DNA from: Pseudomonas sp. gcc21
GTDB lineage: Bacteria; Pseudomonadota; Gammaproteobacteria; Pseudomonadales; Pseudomonadaceae
Direction: 5' to 3'
DNA: 64,000 bases
NCBI RefSeq assembly: GCF_012844345.1
Contig: NZ_CP051625.1
Coordinates: forward strand, 620,001 to 684,000
The translations under genes and the position numbers were made by a program. Shown one piece after another: positions 1 through 9,567 of this stretch. Numbering within the stretch: the stretch's first letter is position 1; every line of letters starts with the position of its first letter. The notes beneath the pieces were generated by a model that was given only the letters and a program-made list of their open reading frames with translations, did not search any database and was not told the DNA's origin.

Positions 1-1118
1 GCGTCAATGAGCTGACTAGTCCACTGGGCCGATCGCCCGGCGTGGCCTTGGCTGTACTGGTGTATCTGGCAATCGGGCCGCTGTTTGCCACGCCGCGGAC
101 TGCAGTGGTCTCCTACGAAATCGGCATTGTGCCTTTCGTCCAGGACAGCTGGCAGGCGTTATTGGTTTATACCCTGGTGTTTTTCTCGGCAGTGCTGTTT
201 CTGGCGCTCAAGCCGGGGCGACTGATGGATAACGTCGGGAAATACATAACACCGATTCTGGTGGCTGCCCTGGTTGTTCTGGGTTTGTCCGCCATCCTGT
301 TTCCGGCAGGGGAGGTCGCGCCTGCTGCGGCGGAATATAGGCGCGCGCCCTTTATTGAGGGTTTCCTGCAAGGCTATCTGACTATGGATACATTGGGAGC
401 GTTGGTCTTCGGCATCGTCGTGACAACGGCCATTCGCGACCGGCAGATTGATAACCTCGGGCTGGTCACGCGTTACACGATGGTCGCCGCACTCATCGCT
501 GCAATCGGGCTGGCGCTGGTTTATCTCGCATTGTTCCAACTGGGTGCGACCAGTGGTTCTCTGGTAGAACCAGGCGCTAACGGGGGGCGTATTCTGGCGG
601 CATTCGTACAGTTTCGTTTTGGCACGGCCGGCAGCATGTTGTTGAGTGTTGTTATCACCCTCGCTTGCCTGACCACCGCGGTGGGTCTGATGGTCGCCTG
701 TGGTGAATTCTTCAGCAGAATCATGCCGTTGAGTTATTCCGCTGTCGTCTGGGTGTTCACGCTGTTCAGTATGGCTGTGGCAAACCAGGGCCTGGATAAC
801 CTGGTCAGGATTTCTATTCCGGTGCTGGTCGGGCTGTATCCACTGGCTATTGTATTGGTGCTGGTGGGTTTGCTGGTTCATGGTTGGGCGCGGCCACAGA
901 ACATCATGCGACCGGTCATGCTGGTGGCGCTGGTATTCGGCGTCATGGATGGGCTCAAGGCCGCCGGCCTGATGGAGCCTGAAACGACCTGGTTGCAGGC
1001 TTTGCCGTTATCTTCCCAGGGTTTGGGTTGGCTCGTACCGGTAGTGGTTATGCTGGTGGTTGCCATTGTTGTTGACCGTAGTCGGCACGGCGCTTTGCGT
1101 CATGCTGCCGACAACTGA
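1..1118 (+). CDS. brnQ: Branched-chain amino acid carrier BrnQ, 5' truncated
   Basis: C-terminal part (about 371 codons visible) of a Na+-coupled branched-chain amino acid carrier of the LIVCS family, an inner-membrane importer of Leu, Ile and Val. The frame is open from the window edge, so the real start lies outside. The hallmark 'YLAIGPLFATPRTAVVSYE' block sits at about 60-118 and is followed by roughly ten hydrophobic segments. The family is usually about 430-440 residues, so about 60-70 residues are missing. It is followed 10 bp later by the DUF599 gene, which may be co-transcribed. Family assignment is strong; substrate preference is inferred. Confidence 0.9.
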   Translation, partial: VNELTSPLGRSPGVALAVLVYLAIGPLFATPRTAVVSYEIGIVPFVQDSWQALLVYTLVFFSAVLFLALKPGRLMDNVGKYITPILVAALVVLGLSAILFPAGEVAPAAAEYRRAPFIEGFLQGYLTMDTLGALVFGIVVTTAIRDRQIDNLGLVTRYTMVAALIAAIGLALVYLALFQLGATSGSLVEPGANGGRILAAFVQFRFGTAGSMLLSVVITLACLTTAVGLMVACGEFFSRIMPLSYSAVVWVFTLFSMAVANQGLDNLVRISIPVLVGLYPLAIVLVLVGLLVHGWARPQNIMRPVMLVALVFGVMDGLKAAGLMEPETTWLQALPLSSQGLGWLVPVVVMLVVAIVVDRSRHGALRHAADN

Positions 1119-1128
1119 GGCTGGTTTG

Positions 1129-1872
1129 ATGCTGACGCTACCTGATGCCGGAAATGTCTGGCTCAACACGCTCGCGCTTGCGTGGTTTCTGGCGTGCTGG
1201 GTGGGTTACACATACTATGCGCGGCGCAAGGCGCGTGATACCGCCTGCCTTGCCAGTGTGCTGCACCTGTACCGCAAGGATTGGATGAGCCGGCTGTTGA
1301 TGCGTGAGCAGCGTATTGCTGACGTAAGCGTGATTGCCAACCTGGAGCGCAATACCGCATTTTTTGCGTCGAGCACATTGTTGATCCTGGCGGGTTTAAT
1401 CACCGTAATGGGTGCGACAGATCGTGCGGAAAGCCTGCTGCAGGATCTCCCGTTCGTGGTGCCGGTCAGCCGTGGCGCATCCGAGTTCAAGCTGTTGGTG
1501 ATGCTAGGTATCTTCGTTTATGCGTTCTTCACGTTCTCGTGGGGGATGCGCCAATACAATTTCGCGTCCGTCCTGCTTGGGTCAGCGCCCCTGGTGGGTG
1601 AAAAACGCGTTAACGAAGCGGAACGAAAGGCCTATGCAGCAAGGGCTGCACGGGTACTGTCGATGGCGGGTTATTCGTTCAACCTCGGTTTGCGCTCCTA
1701 TTATTTTGCGCTGGCGACTCTGGCCTGGTTTATCAATCCTTTCCTTTTCCTTGCAGCCACTACCTGGGTCGTCTGGGTGTTATACCGGCGTGAGTTCCAT
1801 TCTCATGTCCTTGAGGCGATGATGTTTACGCCGACGGCATTCGTCGATCCGACGCCGGATAATCCTGATTGA
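1129..1872 (+). CDS. DUF599 domain membrane protein
   Basis: 247-residue integral membrane protein with four to five hydrophobic segments and the DUF599 signature: an N-terminal membrane segment, the stretch 'VSVIANLERNTAFFASSTLL' and the motif 'YNFASVLLGSAP'. Its function is unknown. I chose the ATG at 1129 because a GAGG-like ribosome binding site precedes it and it clears the brnQ stop codon at 1116-1118; a longer reading from 1060 would overlap brnQ. It is probably co-transcribed with brnQ. The next gene is convergent. Confidence 0.85.
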   Translation: MLTLPDAGNVWLNTLALAWFLACWVGYTYYARRKARDTACLASVLHLYRKDWMSRLLMREQRIADVSVIANLERNTAFFASSTLLILAGLITVMGATDRAESLLQDLPFVVPVSRGASEFKLLVMLGIFVYAFFTFSWGMRQYNFASVLLGSAPLVGEKRVNEAERKAYAARAARVLSMAGYSFNLGLRSYYFALATLAWFINPFLFLAATTWVVWVLYRREFHSHVLEAMMFTPTAFVDPTPDNPD

Positions 1873-1952
1873 GCATCGGTGTTTCGACGGTGGGGCAGAG
1901 GATGGCGCGAGGAGCGCGGCTAGAAGGGAAGGAGGGGGAAAGACCGCGATAA

Positions 1953-1980
1953 GCAGGATGCGCTCTGGGGCGCACCCTGC
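1953..1980. terminator. Convergent stem-loop, possible terminator
   Basis: An 11-bp stem with one mismatch (GCAGGATGCGC / GCGCACCCTGC) around a six-base loop lies between the convergent DUF599 and lipoprotein genes. A-rich sequence follows on the + strand, so it lacks a proper T-tract for the + strand and has only TT for the - strand. It could stop transcription or protect 3' ends; function is inferred. Confidence 0.4.
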
Positions 1981-1999
1981 AAAAAACCGCTACCAGTAA

Positions 2000-2392
2000 T
2001 TACTGGGTGCCGGTGCCAGTTGTGCCAGTACCGGTGCCTGTACCAGTGCCAGTAGTACCGGTGCCTGTACCAGTGCCAGTAGTACCGGTACCAGTACCGG
2101 TGGTGCCAGTGCCAGTGCCTGAACCAGTGGTGCCGGTGCCGGTGCCAGTCCCAGTCGTGCCGGTGCCTGTTCCGGTAGTGCCAGTGCCAGTGCCAGTGGT
2201 GCCGGTGCCCGTTGTGCCCGTACCGGTGCCTGTACCGGTTGCTCCCGGATCAGCGCCCATGCCGTCATTGGTGCCCATGGTGCTTTCGTCAGTCGTTTCC
2301 GCTGGATACTCCACTTCTTCTTCGTCACCACCACATGCGGCGAGCAAACCAAAGCTAGCGACCAGTACCGCTGTTGCGCAGAGTTTTTTCAT
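2000..2392 (-). CDS. Lipoprotein with Thr-Gly repeat tail
   Basis: 130-residue predicted lipoprotein. A signal peptide (MKKLCATAVLVASFGLLAAC) ends in a lipobox with Cys20, followed by an acidic segment (GGDEEEVEYPAE) and then from about residue 50 to the end an almost pure Thr-Gly repeat of the type TGTGTGTTGTG. The DNA of the repeat (about 2007-2240) is a purely GT/CA-rich degenerate hexamer array, so slippage could change its length. A 152-codon + strand reading opposite it (2007-2465) is the antisense shadow. The low-complexity tail gives no functional clue; a flexible, surface-exposed spacer is the simplest guess. Convergent with DUF599 and divergent from the thioesterase genes. Confidence 0.75.
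   Translation of the reverse strand: MKKLCATAVLVASFGLLAACGGDEEEVEYPAETTDESTMGTNDGMGADPGATGTGTGTGTTGTGTTGTGTGTTGTGTGTTGTGTGTGTTGSGTGTGTTGTGTGTTGTGTGTGTTGTGTGTGTGTTGTGTQ
2007..2240. repeat. Low-complexity ACN-GGN coding repeat
   Basis: Degenerate tandem array of six-base units (CCNGTN on the + strand) encoding the Thr-Gly tail of the lipoprotein. Units vary at third codon positions (gtgcc/gtacc/gtgcct), so the repeat is old enough to have drifted or is being kept at protein level. Confidence 0.85.
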
Positions 2393-2502
2393 AGCGTTCT
2401 CCTGTGAATATATTCACAGCTTTGGTCATGTTATTAGGGGGTTAGTTCCAGAGCGCCTGTCTTGACGCCCGCTGTGGCCGGCTCTGACTCAGTATTCTCT
2501 GT

Positions 2503-2508
2503 TAGAAT
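2503..2508 (+). promoter_or_regulatory. Extended -10 promoter for thioesterase genes
   Basis: TGTTAGAAT gives an extended -10 (TG-N-TAGAAT) followed by a GC-rich discriminator. Transcription would start near 2515, about 26 bases before the ATG at 2541. The same TAGAAT-plus-GC pattern precedes several genes in this window. No good -35 is visible. Confidence 0.5.
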
Positions 2509-2540
2509 GCGGCGCTTGTAAGCCTCAGTTCAGGAAGATC

Positions 2541-3008
2541 ATGGGAACCATTGAAGACCGCGCGCGCAACTTCCTTTCCGTGCTGCGCCATTGCCAGGTG
2601 CTTGGCATCAGCGTGGAGCAGGCCGATCAGGACGGACTTGTTCTGAAATTGCCCTATAGCGAAAAAATAGTCGGGAATCCAATTAACGGTTTGGTCCACG
2701 GAGGCGCCATTACCACCCTGATGGACACCTGTTGCGGGATATCTACCGTTTGTTTCCTCCCCGAATTTGAAATCTGTCCGACGCTGGATCTGCGCATCGA
2801 CTACATGCGGCCCGCACAGCCGGGCGAGGCCATTTACGGATTTGCCGAATGCTACCGGGTCACGCCTACAGTGATTTTCACACGGGGCATTGCCTATCAG
2901 TCGTCCCGGGAGGAACCCATCGCCCACGTGGTCGGCACTTTCATGCGGATGGGGAAGCCCGGTGCAACCGGTCAACTGGCACGGGCGATCGACGAGGGCG
3001 CAGCATGA
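2541..3008 (+). CDS. PaaI-family hot-dog thioesterase (first of two)
   Basis: 155-residue single hot-dog domain protein of the PaaI/YigI thioesterase group, expected to hydrolyse acyl-CoA thioesters in the cytoplasm. The catalytic-helix block 'NGLVHGGAITTLMDTCCGI' (about residues 49-67), with an HGG element and a following acidic residue, and the strand 'TLDLRIDYMRPAQPGE' are typical. A GGAAGATC ribosome binding site precedes ATG 2541. It overlaps the next thioesterase gene by 4 bp (ATGA), showing translational coupling. Such tandem pairs may form heteromers; the substrate is unknown. Confidence 0.85.
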   Translation: MGTIEDRARNFLSVLRHCQVLGISVEQADQDGLVLKLPYSEKIVGNPINGLVHGGAITTLMDTCCGISTVCFLPEFEICPTLDLRIDYMRPAQPGEAIYGFAECYRVTPTVIFTRGIAYQSSREEPIAHVVGTFMRMGKPGATGQLARAIDEGAA

Positions 3009-3451
3009 GTCAGGATGCAGCAAGAATCGAAACGTTAATCCGTCAGGCACACGACAGTGGCGACTACGAGCCGTTGATCGACGCCGTACCCTACGCGAAG
3101 CTGATCGGTATCCAGGTGCAGGCGCTAGGCGACGAGGTGCTTTTCCGCTTGCCCATGAGCGATGACAATATCGGGAATCCGGTGCTGCCAGCCATCCATG
3201 GTGGCGTCATTGCAGGATTCATGGAACAGGCAGCAATGTTGCACTTGATGCTATTCATGAACAGTCCGCAATTCCCCAAGATCATTGACTTCTCGATTGA
3301 CTATCTGCGTGCTGGACTAAAGAAGGATACCTACGCCAGCTGTCAGGTATGGCGCCAGGGGCGGCGTGTCGGTAATGTAGCTATCACCGCCTGGCAGAGT
3401 CGCTCCAATGAGCCGATCGCCACTGCCCGGGCACATTTCAAGCTGGACTAG
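3005..3451 (+). CDS. PaaI-family hot-dog thioesterase (second of two)
   Basis: 148-residue hot-dog domain protein, a distant paralogue of the upstream gene. It keeps the block 'AIHGGVIAGFMEQAAM' and the strand 'IIDFSIDYLRAGLKKDTYA'. The start at 3005 is fixed by the ATGA overlap with the upstream stop. Substrate unknown; an acyl-CoA is expected from the family. A longer in-frame reading from 2849 lies inside the upstream gene and is not credible. Confidence 0.85.
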   Translation: MSQDAARIETLIRQAHDSGDYEPLIDAVPYAKLIGIQVQALGDEVLFRLPMSDDNIGNPVLPAIHGGVIAGFMEQAAMLHLMLFMNSPQFPKIIDFSIDYLRAGLKKDTYASCQVWRQGRRVGNVAITAWQSRSNEPIATARAHFKLD

Positions 3452-3516
3452 AGGCTGTTTTCGCTGCGTTGCTATCGCTGTCGCACGCTTACAGACTCGT
3501 TCAAAGGGCCAAGAGC

Positions 3517-4512
3517 ATGGATGCTTTGCTGATATTGAGTGGAATATGCCTCGTTTGTGCGGGGTGGATCTGGTTGGTTGTGCAGTCCAGGCATTTGTCC
3601 ATCGGTCTCGTTCTTCTGGCCCTGACGTTTCCTTTTGTCGCCGTGCTGATGCGCGATCGCGGCTACCCGCTTCTGCCGCGGCTGGCGCTATGTCTGGGCT
3701 TTCTGGCAGCGGTATCAGGGCTCGGATTGCTACATCAGCTGCATCCGGATCGTTTTGCGGCGCTTGTATCAGGGGAGTGGCGTGAAACGTCCGAGTCCTC
3801 GTTAGCGCTTCGAGGCGAGGTCGCGGGGCAGTCTTTTCAGCCGCAGCGGGCTTTCTGGCACGGTGATGAGCTGGTATTTGAAGAAGCCAGAGGCAACCAG
3901 GTCCGTCGTTCCCTGGCTATTCGTTTCACCTCCGCCCCATCCTTGTTGGTCAGCCCCTCTATTGAACGCATACCTACCGATCCGGGTGAGTGGCCGCAGG
4001 TTCGGCTGCGCTGGTATCAAGGCGCGTTAACCGACTCGGGGGTCAGGGTCGTTCCCGGCGAGTACAGCCTCGATCTGGATCTGAACCCTCAAAGCAATGG
4101 CACGACTACATTGGAGATTCAGTTGCATCTCCCCGCTGCGCAGAAAACCTGGCTGGTCGGAACAGCAGCGCTGGAGGAAACGCCAGCCTGGCTGGCGACG
4201 CTGGCGAGCCGTGACGTTACTTTCAAGAAGCCAGCTGTTACGGAAGCAGTACTACCCACAGCTGCTGTGGAACCCAAGCTCGCTGCCTGGCACCCATTGA
4301 GTGTATTGACAGTGGTGGAAGAGCCGGACCTGTACAGAGGAAAGCGGCTACGCCTGACAACTCTGGCCGGACGGGTGCATGAAGGTCGGTTGCAGGACGT
4401 ATCGCCCGACAAGCGCCTGGTTATCAGTCAGGTGCATGGTCCGAATCGTGTTGAGCTGCAGTTTCGTCCGGTTGATCTTCGGATGATCGAGGGTTTTTAC
4501 GCACCCAGATGA
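3517..4512 (+). CDS. Membrane protein of unknown function with Sm-like C-terminal segment
   Basis: 331-residue protein I do not recognise with certainty. Three hydrophobic segments fill the first ~90 residues (from MDALLILSG), followed by a large presumably periplasmic beta-rich region. The C-terminal stretch from about residue 275 ('LYRGKRLRLTTLAGRVHEG...VELQFRPVDLRMIEGFY') resembles an Sm-like/SH3-like small barrel in pattern only. ATG 3517 is preferred to a TTG at 3469 because the hydrophobic segment begins right after it. It is convergent with glmS. No function assigned. Confidence 0.6.
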   Translation: MDALLILSGICLVCAGWIWLVVQSRHLSIGLVLLALTFPFVAVLMRDRGYPLLPRLALCLGFLAAVSGLGLLHQLHPDRFAALVSGEWRETSESSLALRGEVAGQSFQPQRAFWHGDELVFEEARGNQVRRSLAIRFTSAPSLLVSPSIERIPTDPGEWPQVRLRWYQGALTDSGVRVVPGEYSLDLDLNPQSNGTTTLEIQLHLPAAQKTWLVGTAALEETPAWLATLASRDVTFKKPAVTEAVLPTAAVEPKLAAWHPLSVLTVVEEPDLYRGKRLRLTTLAGRVHEGRLQDVSPDKRLVISQVHGPNRVELQFRPVDLRMIEGFYAPR

Positions 4513-4538
4513 TCGCAGGAACGCAGCATGGGAGGGCG

Positions 4539-4567
4539 GGGCAGGTACATCCGGATCTACCTGGCCC
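4539..4567. terminator. Stem-loop between convergent genes
   Basis: GGGCAGGTA ... TACCTGGCCC form a nine-pair stem with one bulge, between the stop codons of the membrane protein (4512) and glmS (4649). No T-tract is visible on either strand, so terminator activity is inferred from position only. Confidence 0.35.
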
Positions 4568-4648
4568 TTGATCGAAGCGTCATGTTCCGGACGCGACAAC
4601 AAACGGCTGAATCCGCTTTTCGGCTGGCAACGCACCGGGCGCCTTTGA

Positions 4649-6481
4649 TTACTCCACTGTCACCGATTTGGCCAGGTTTCTCGGTTTGTCGACGTCAGTC
4701 CCCTTGACCAGCGCTACGTGATAGCTGAGCAGCTGCAGGGGAATGGTGTAGACAATCGGCGAGATGCATTCCTCAACCCACGGCAGAACGATGGTTTCGT
4801 TGCCCTCGTCGTTTGCGTTCTGCTCAATCGTTTCGCAGGCGAAGGTGATCAGCTGTCCGCCCCGGGCGCGAACTTCCTCCAGGTTTGATCTGAGCTTTTC
4901 GAGCAGGCTGTCGCTGGGTGCCACGCTCACCACAGGCATGTCTTCATCGACCAGTGCCAAGGGCCCGTGTTTGAGCTCCCCTGCTGCATAAGCTTCTGCG
5001 TGTATGTAACTGATTTCCTTTAGCTTTAGAGCGCCTTCCATCGCAATGGGGAAATGCGTGCCGCGGCCCAGGAACAGGGCGTGCTGCTTGTTGGCAAAGC
5101 GTTCGGCCAGTTCAGTAATAGCGGGCTCAAGCGTGAGCACCCTGGTAATCACATCAGGCAAAGCGCGCAGGGCCATGATGTTTGCGATGATTTGTTCTTT
5201 GCCGGCACCACGCACCTGCGCAAGGGCAGTGGTGAGCCACAGCAGCGCAACCAGCTGAGTGGTGAATGCCTTGGTCGAGGCAACGCCAATCTCCGGGCCG
5301 GCATGGGTGAGCAAGCGCCAGTCGGCTTCGCGCACCAGCGAGCTGCCCGCTACGTTACAGATGGCGAGAGATGCCAGATAATTCTGGGTCTTGGCATAGC
5401 GCAGTGCGGCCAGGGTATCGGCAGTCTCGCCCGACTGGGAAATGGTAATGAGCAGTGTATTGGCCGGCACGACCACGGTGCGGTAGCGGTATTCGCTCGC
5501 GACCTCAACCTGACACGGAATCCCGACCTGAGATTCGATCCAGTAGCGGGCAACAAGACCTGCGTGATAGCTGGTACCACAGGCCACGATATGGATGTTT
5601 TCCACATCGGCCAGCCGGGTTTCCGCGTCGGGGCCGAGCAGGGCGGTCAACACATGGTCTTCACCGAGCGTACCGGCGAGGGTTTCTTCGATGGCCTTGG
5701 GCTGCTCAAAAATCTCCTTGAGCATGAAATGCCGGTACTCGCCCTTGTCCAGGCTATGCGCTGCGTGTTCATAACGCTTGACCGGACGTTCTGCGGCTTG
5801 ATGTCCGGCGTCCCAGATCTCGCAGTTGTTGATGCTGATACGCGCGTAATCACCTTCTTCCAGGTAGCGGAAGCGGTCAGTTACCTGCAGCAACGCCAGT
5901 GGGTCAGATGCCAGGTAACGTTCTTCACTGCCCTCACCAATCACCAGCGGACTGCCCATGCGTGAGCAATACAGCGTGTTCGGCTCGTCCTCATGGATCA
6001 TTGCCAGAGCGTAAGCGCCGTGGATCTCGGACAGCGTGGTGCGGAACGCGTCCAGCAAATCCTTCGACTCTGCGTAATGGTGAGCCAGCAAATGCGCGAC
6101 CACTTCGGTATCGGTGTCGGAAGTGAAGTCGTAGCCAAGCTCCTTCAGTTTGTTCCGCAGCGGAGCATGGTTCTCGATAATGCCGTTGTGCACGATCGCC
6201 AGACGGGTGGACAAGTGTGGATGCGCATTACGTTCCGCCGGCTTGCCGTGGGTGGCCCAGCGGGTATGTGCAATGCCGAGGTGGCCGTTGGCGGGCTGCG
6301 CAGCGAGGCTGTTTTCCAGCTCGATTACCTTGCCTGCCGCGCGGACGCGCTGAATGCCATCGTTTTCAGCAATAACCGCAACGCCGGCTGAATCGTAACC
6401 CCGGTATTCGAGACGACGAAGGCCTTCCAGGAGAATAGGGGTGATGTTGCGCTGAGCGATGGCGCCGACGATGCCGCACAT
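4649..6481 (-). CDS. glmS: Glucosamine-6-phosphate synthase GlmS
   Basis: 610-residue glutamine-fructose-6-phosphate aminotransferase (isomerizing), making glucosamine-6-phosphate from fructose-6-phosphate and glutamine, the first step to UDP-GlcNAc for peptidoglycan and LPS. MCGIVGAIAQRN places the nucleophile Cys immediately after the start Met, which fixes the start at 6481; an upstream in-frame extension to 6628 is spurious. The N-terminal Ntn glutaminase domain is followed by two SIS sugar-isomerase domains (TSYHAGLVARYW; ITISQSGETADT) and the conserved end DKPRNLAKSVTVE. Full length. I found no glmS ribozyme in the 5' region, as expected outside Gram-positives. Confidence 0.98.
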   Translation of the reverse strand: MCGIVGAIAQRNITPILLEGLRRLEYRGYDSAGVAVIAENDGIQRVRAAGKVIELENSLAAQPANGHLGIAHTRWATHGKPAERNAHPHLSTRLAIVHNGIIENHAPLRNKLKELGYDFTSDTDTEVVAHLLAHHYAESKDLLDAFRTTLSEIHGAYALAMIHEDEPNTLYCSRMGSPLVIGEGSEERYLASDPLALLQVTDRFRYLEEGDYARISINNCEIWDAGHQAAERPVKRYEHAAHSLDKGEYRHFMLKEIFEQPKAIEETLAGTLGEDHVLTALLGPDAETRLADVENIHIVACGTSYHAGLVARYWIESQVGIPCQVEVASEYRYRTVVVPANTLLITISQSGETADTLAALRYAKTQNYLASLAICNVAGSSLVREADWRLLTHAGPEIGVASTKAFTTQLVALLWLTTALAQVRGAGKEQIIANIMALRALPDVITRVLTLEPAITELAERFANKQHALFLGRGTHFPIAMEGALKLKEISYIHAEAYAAGELKHGPLALVDEDMPVVSVAPSDSLLEKLRSNLEEVRARGGQLITFACETIEQNANDEGNETIVLPWVEECISPIVYTIPLQLLSYHVALVKGTDVDKPRNLAKSVTVE

Positions 6482-6515
6482 AGGTCTTGTTCCTTGATGA
6501 TGTGCAAAAACGCAC

Positions 6516-6521
6516 ATTCTA
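6516..6521 (-). promoter_or_regulatory. -10 box of glmS
   Basis: On the minus strand GCTAGAATGTGCG carries TAGAAT followed by a GC-rich discriminator about 35 bases before the glmS ATG. It matches the -10 pattern seen before other genes here. Confidence 0.5.
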
Positions 6522-6779
6522 GCATTCCGGCTTGCGGCTGGGTAAGACGGGGAGCACGTTGTTGCTTCGGCCCGATCAGCTGCCTTGAGAAAGCACATTG
6601 CCAGACGGAGGAAACGTTGGCGTCTCATTTGTTGTCTATGCTGGTTGTATCAATGTGCAATCCCTGTCGCAGCATACATGTTGGCCCCGGTTGCAATGGC
6701 TTTGATGTCAGTTCAGGGTGACCCTAAACCCAACGCCTTGGCCGCTATCCGTCGGTCAGCCCGAAAGGAGATTTGATTA

Positions 6780-9512
6780 ATGTCCCAAGTGAACAGTCTG
6801 GGTACCATGTCTACCCTGCAGGTCGGAAACCAGTCCTACCAGTATCATTCCTTGCCCAAAGCCGCCGAGCAGCTTGGCAATCTGGACCGTTTGCCCAAAT
6901 CTCTAAAGGTGCTGCTGGAGAATTTGCTACGCCATGAGGACGGCGTAACCGTCGGCCGTGACGATATCCAGGCGATGGCGGACTGGTTGCAGAACCGGTC
7001 ATCCGCCCGCGAGATTCAATATCGTCCGGCTCGGGTATTAATGCAGGATTTTACCGGTGTTCCCGCGGTGGTCGATCTGGCAGCAATGCGTGACGCCGTC
7101 GCCCGAGCGGGTGGCGACCCGCAGCGGATCAACCCCCTGTCACCGGTCGATCTGGTAATCGATCACTCGGTCATGGTCGATCATTTTGGCGACGCGAGTG
7201 CCTTCAACGATAACGTCGCGATAGAAATGCAGCGTAACGGCGAACGCTACGAGTTCCTGCGCTGGGGCCAGAAGGCATTCAATAACTTCCGCGTGGTGCC
7301 GCCCGGCACCGGTATTTGCCATCAGGTAAATCTTGAGTACCTGGCGCAAAGCGTCTGGGCGTCAGAAGTCGATGGTAAGCAATGGGCGTATCCGGACACC
7401 TTGGTAGGCACCGACTCACACACCACAATGGTCAACGGTCTCGGTGTGTTGGGCTGGGGTGTCGGCGGTATTGAAGCCGAGGCGGCGATGCTGGGCCAGC
7501 CGGTGTCCATGCTGATTCCGGAAGTGATCGGTTTCAAGATGACGGGGCGACTCAAGGAAGGCATGACGGCCACCGACCTGGTGCTGACGGTGACGGAAAT
7601 GCTGCGCAGGAAGGGCGTAGTAGGAAAATTTGTGGAATTTTATGGCGATGGTCTGGCTGACCTGCCGCTGGCTGACCGGGCTACTATTGCCAACATGGCG
7701 CCCGAATACGGCGCTACCTGCGGTTTCTTCCCGATTGACGAGGTTACCCTTGGGTATTTGCGACTCTCCGGTCGTCCGCCCGAAGTGGTTGAGCGGGTCG
7801 AGGCGTACTGCAAGGCGCAGGGCATGTGGCGCAACCCCGGCGATGAACCTGAATTCACTGATTCCCTGCATCTGGATTTGGGCGAGGTTGTACCCAGTCT
7901 CGCCGGCCCGCGTCGTCCACAGGATCGGGTCGAGCTGGGTAACGTCAGCAAGGCATTCGACGAACTGTTGGGTTTGCAGGTCAAGCCTGCCGATCAGGAA
8001 GAAGCTCGGCTGGAAGGCGAGGGCGGCGGCGGAACGGCGGTGGGCGCCGAAGGCAGCCAGGCATGCATAACGCTGAATGGCGAAAAACATGTACTCGAGC
8101 ACGGCGCTGTGGTGATTGCCGCGATCACATCCTGCACCAATACCTCCAATCCCAACGTGATGATGGCGGCCGGGCTGGTCGCCAAGAAGGCTATCGAGCG
8201 CGGCATTCAGCGCAAACCCTGGGTGAAATCCTCATTGGCGCCGGGCTCCAAGGTGGTCACGGATTACCTTGAGAAAGCCGGCCTGACTCAATACCTTGAC
8301 CAGCTTGGCTTCAACCTGGTCGGGTATGGCTGCACCACCTGTATCGGTAACTCCGGCCCGCTTCCTGAACCCATTGCTCAGGCCATTGGCGAACACGACT
8401 TGGTGGTGTCGGCGGTGCTATCAGGCAACCGCAACTTCGAAGGGCGCGTGCATCAACACGTCAAGGCTAACTGGCTCGCATCTCCGCCGCTGGTCGTAGC
8501 CTATGCTCTGGCCGGCAATACCCGTATGAACCTGATGGAAGAGCCACTCGGTCTGGATAAGGACAACAAGCCGGTGTTTCTGCGCGATGTATGGCCGAGC
8601 AATGCTGAAATCGCCGAGGCTGTAGCGCTGGTTGAAGACAGCATGTTCCGTTCGCGCTATGCCGACGTATTCAGCGGAGACGAGCATTGGCAGTCGATCA
8701 AGGTAAGCGAGGGCAATACCTACGACTGGAACAGCCAGTCGTCGTACGTTCAGAATCCACCGTATTTCGAGACGATCGATCAGCCCCTGGCCCCGCTCGA
8801 ACCCATCAAAGGCGCGCGTGTGCTGGCGGTATTCGGTGATTCAATCACCACCGACCATATCTCTCCGGCCGGTAACATCAAGGCGACGTCCCCGGCTGGC
8901 GAATATCTGCAGAGCCTGGGCGTCAAGCCGGAGGACTTCAACTCCTATGGCTCACGCCGCGGTAATCACGAAGTGATGATGCGCGGCACCTTCGCCAATA
9001 TCCGTATCCGCAACCGCATGTTGGGTGGCGAAGAGGGTGGGGAAACCATCCATACGCCTTCCGGCGAGCGGATGTCGATCTACGACGCTGCTATGCGTTA
9101 CCAGAGCGAAGGCACGCCTCTGGTGGTTATTGCGGGTAAGGAATACGGTACCGGTTCCAGCCGTGACTGGGCCGCCAAGGGCACCAACCTGCTGGGCGTC
9201 AAGGCGGTGATTGCAGAGAGCTTTGAACGTATTCACCGCTCAAACCTGGTCGGCATGGGCATCCTGCCTCTGCAATTTCTCAATAACCAGAACGTCGCAG
9301 CGCTGGCGCTCGATGGGCATGAAGTGTTGGATATCCAGGGCATCACCGATAGCATCCAGCCGGGCCAGACGCTGACGGTGAACGGAACCCGCTCGAACGG
9401 TGACAGCTTCAGCTTCGAAGTGCTGTGCCGGATAGATACCCGAAACGAAGTGGATTACTTCAAGGCGGGCGGTATTTTGCACTACGTGCTGCGACAGTTG
9501 ATCGCTGAGTAA
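6780..9512 (+). CDS. acnA: Aconitate hydratase AcnA
   Basis: 910-residue aconitase A (citrate-isocitrate isomerisation in the TCA cycle, cytoplasmic, [4Fe-4S]). The cluster cysteines are visible in [11 protein letters not shown] (about residue 451) and [13 protein letters not shown] (about 517 and 520). The swivel domain carries [13 protein letters not shown] and [17 protein letters not shown] good ribosome binding site (AAAGGAG) precedes ATG 6780. Length matches the AcnA/IRP1-like family (about 890-910). An acidic/glycine-rich linker around residues 405-425 ([14 protein letters not shown]) separates domains. The 298 bp upstream (6482-6779) has no other gene; it must hold the acnA promoter, which I could not pinpoint. 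Confidence 0.97.
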   Translation: MSQVNSLGTMSTLQVGNQSYQYHSLPKAAEQLGNLDRLPKSLKVLLENLLRHEDGVTVGRDDIQAMADWLQNRSSAREIQYRPARVLMQDFTGVPAVVDLAAMRDAVARAGGDPQRINPLSPVDLVIDHSVMVDHFGDASAFNDNVAIEMQRNGERYEFLRWGQKAFNNFRVVPPGTGICHQVNLEYLAQSVWASEVDGKQWAYPDTLVGTDSHTTMVNGLGVLGWGVGGIEAEAAMLGQPVSMLIPEVIGFKMTGRLKEGMTATDLVLTVTEMLRRKGVVGKFVEFYGDGLADLPLADRATIANMAPEYGATCGFFPIDEVTLGYLRLSGRPPEVVERVEAYCKAQGMWRNPGDEPEFTDSLHLDLGEVVPSLAGPRRPQDRVELGNVSKAFDELLGLQVKPADQEEARLEGEGGGGTAVGAEGSQACITLNGEKHVLEHGAVVIAAITSCTNTSNPNVMMAAGLVAKKAIERGIQRKPWVKSSLAPGSKVVTDYLEKAGLTQYLDQLGFNLVGYGCTTCIGNSGPLPEPIAQAIGEHDLVVSAVLSGNRNFEGRVHQHVKANWLASPPLVVAYALAGNTRMNLMEEPLGLDKDNKPVFLRDVWPSNAEIAEAVALVEDSMFRSRYADVFSGDEHWQSIKVSEGNTYDWNSQSSYVQNPPYFETIDQPLAPLEPIKGARVLAVFGDSITTDHISPAGNIKATSPAGEYLQSLGVKPEDFNSYGSRRGNHEVMMRGTFANIRIRNRMLGGEEGGETIHTPSGERMSIYDAAMRYQSEGTPLVVIAGKEYGTGSSRDWAAKGTNLLGVKAVIAESFERIHRSNLVGMGILPLQFLNNQNVAALALDGHEVLDIQGITDSIQPGQTLTVNGTRSNGDSFSFEVLCRIDTRNEVDYFKAGGILHYVLRQLIAE

Positions 9513-9533
9513 GCCGAGCCGGCCTGGCAAGAG

Positions 9534-9565
9534 ATAAGGCGTAGCGCAAGTGCGCTACGCCTTAT
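9534..9565. repeat. REP-like perfect palindrome between acnA and nasA
   Basis: A perfect 15-bp inverted repeat (ATAAGGCGTAGCGCA and its complement) around a 2-base centre fills the 55-bp gap between the convergent acnA and nasA stops. The core GTAGCGC...GCGCTAC recurs at four other places in the window, so this is a dispersed repeat. By position it may also serve as a bidirectional terminator, though no T-tract follows. Confidence 0.8.
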
Positions 9566-9567
9566 GG

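Noticed and set aside
1953..1980. Strong intrinsic terminator
   Set aside because: The hairpin is good but T-tracts are on the wrong side, so I only list it as a possible terminator with low confidence.
2007..2465. 152-codon plus-strand reading of Pro-Val repeats
   Set aside because: It is the antisense of the Thr-Gly lipoprotein repeat; it lacks a ribosome binding site and the minus-strand frame has a clear signal peptide and lipobox.
6482..6779. Possible glmS ribozyme or riboswitch ahead of glmS/acnA
   Set aside because: No conserved glmS ribozyme sequence; the glmS leader is only ~30 bases after the TAGAAT box.
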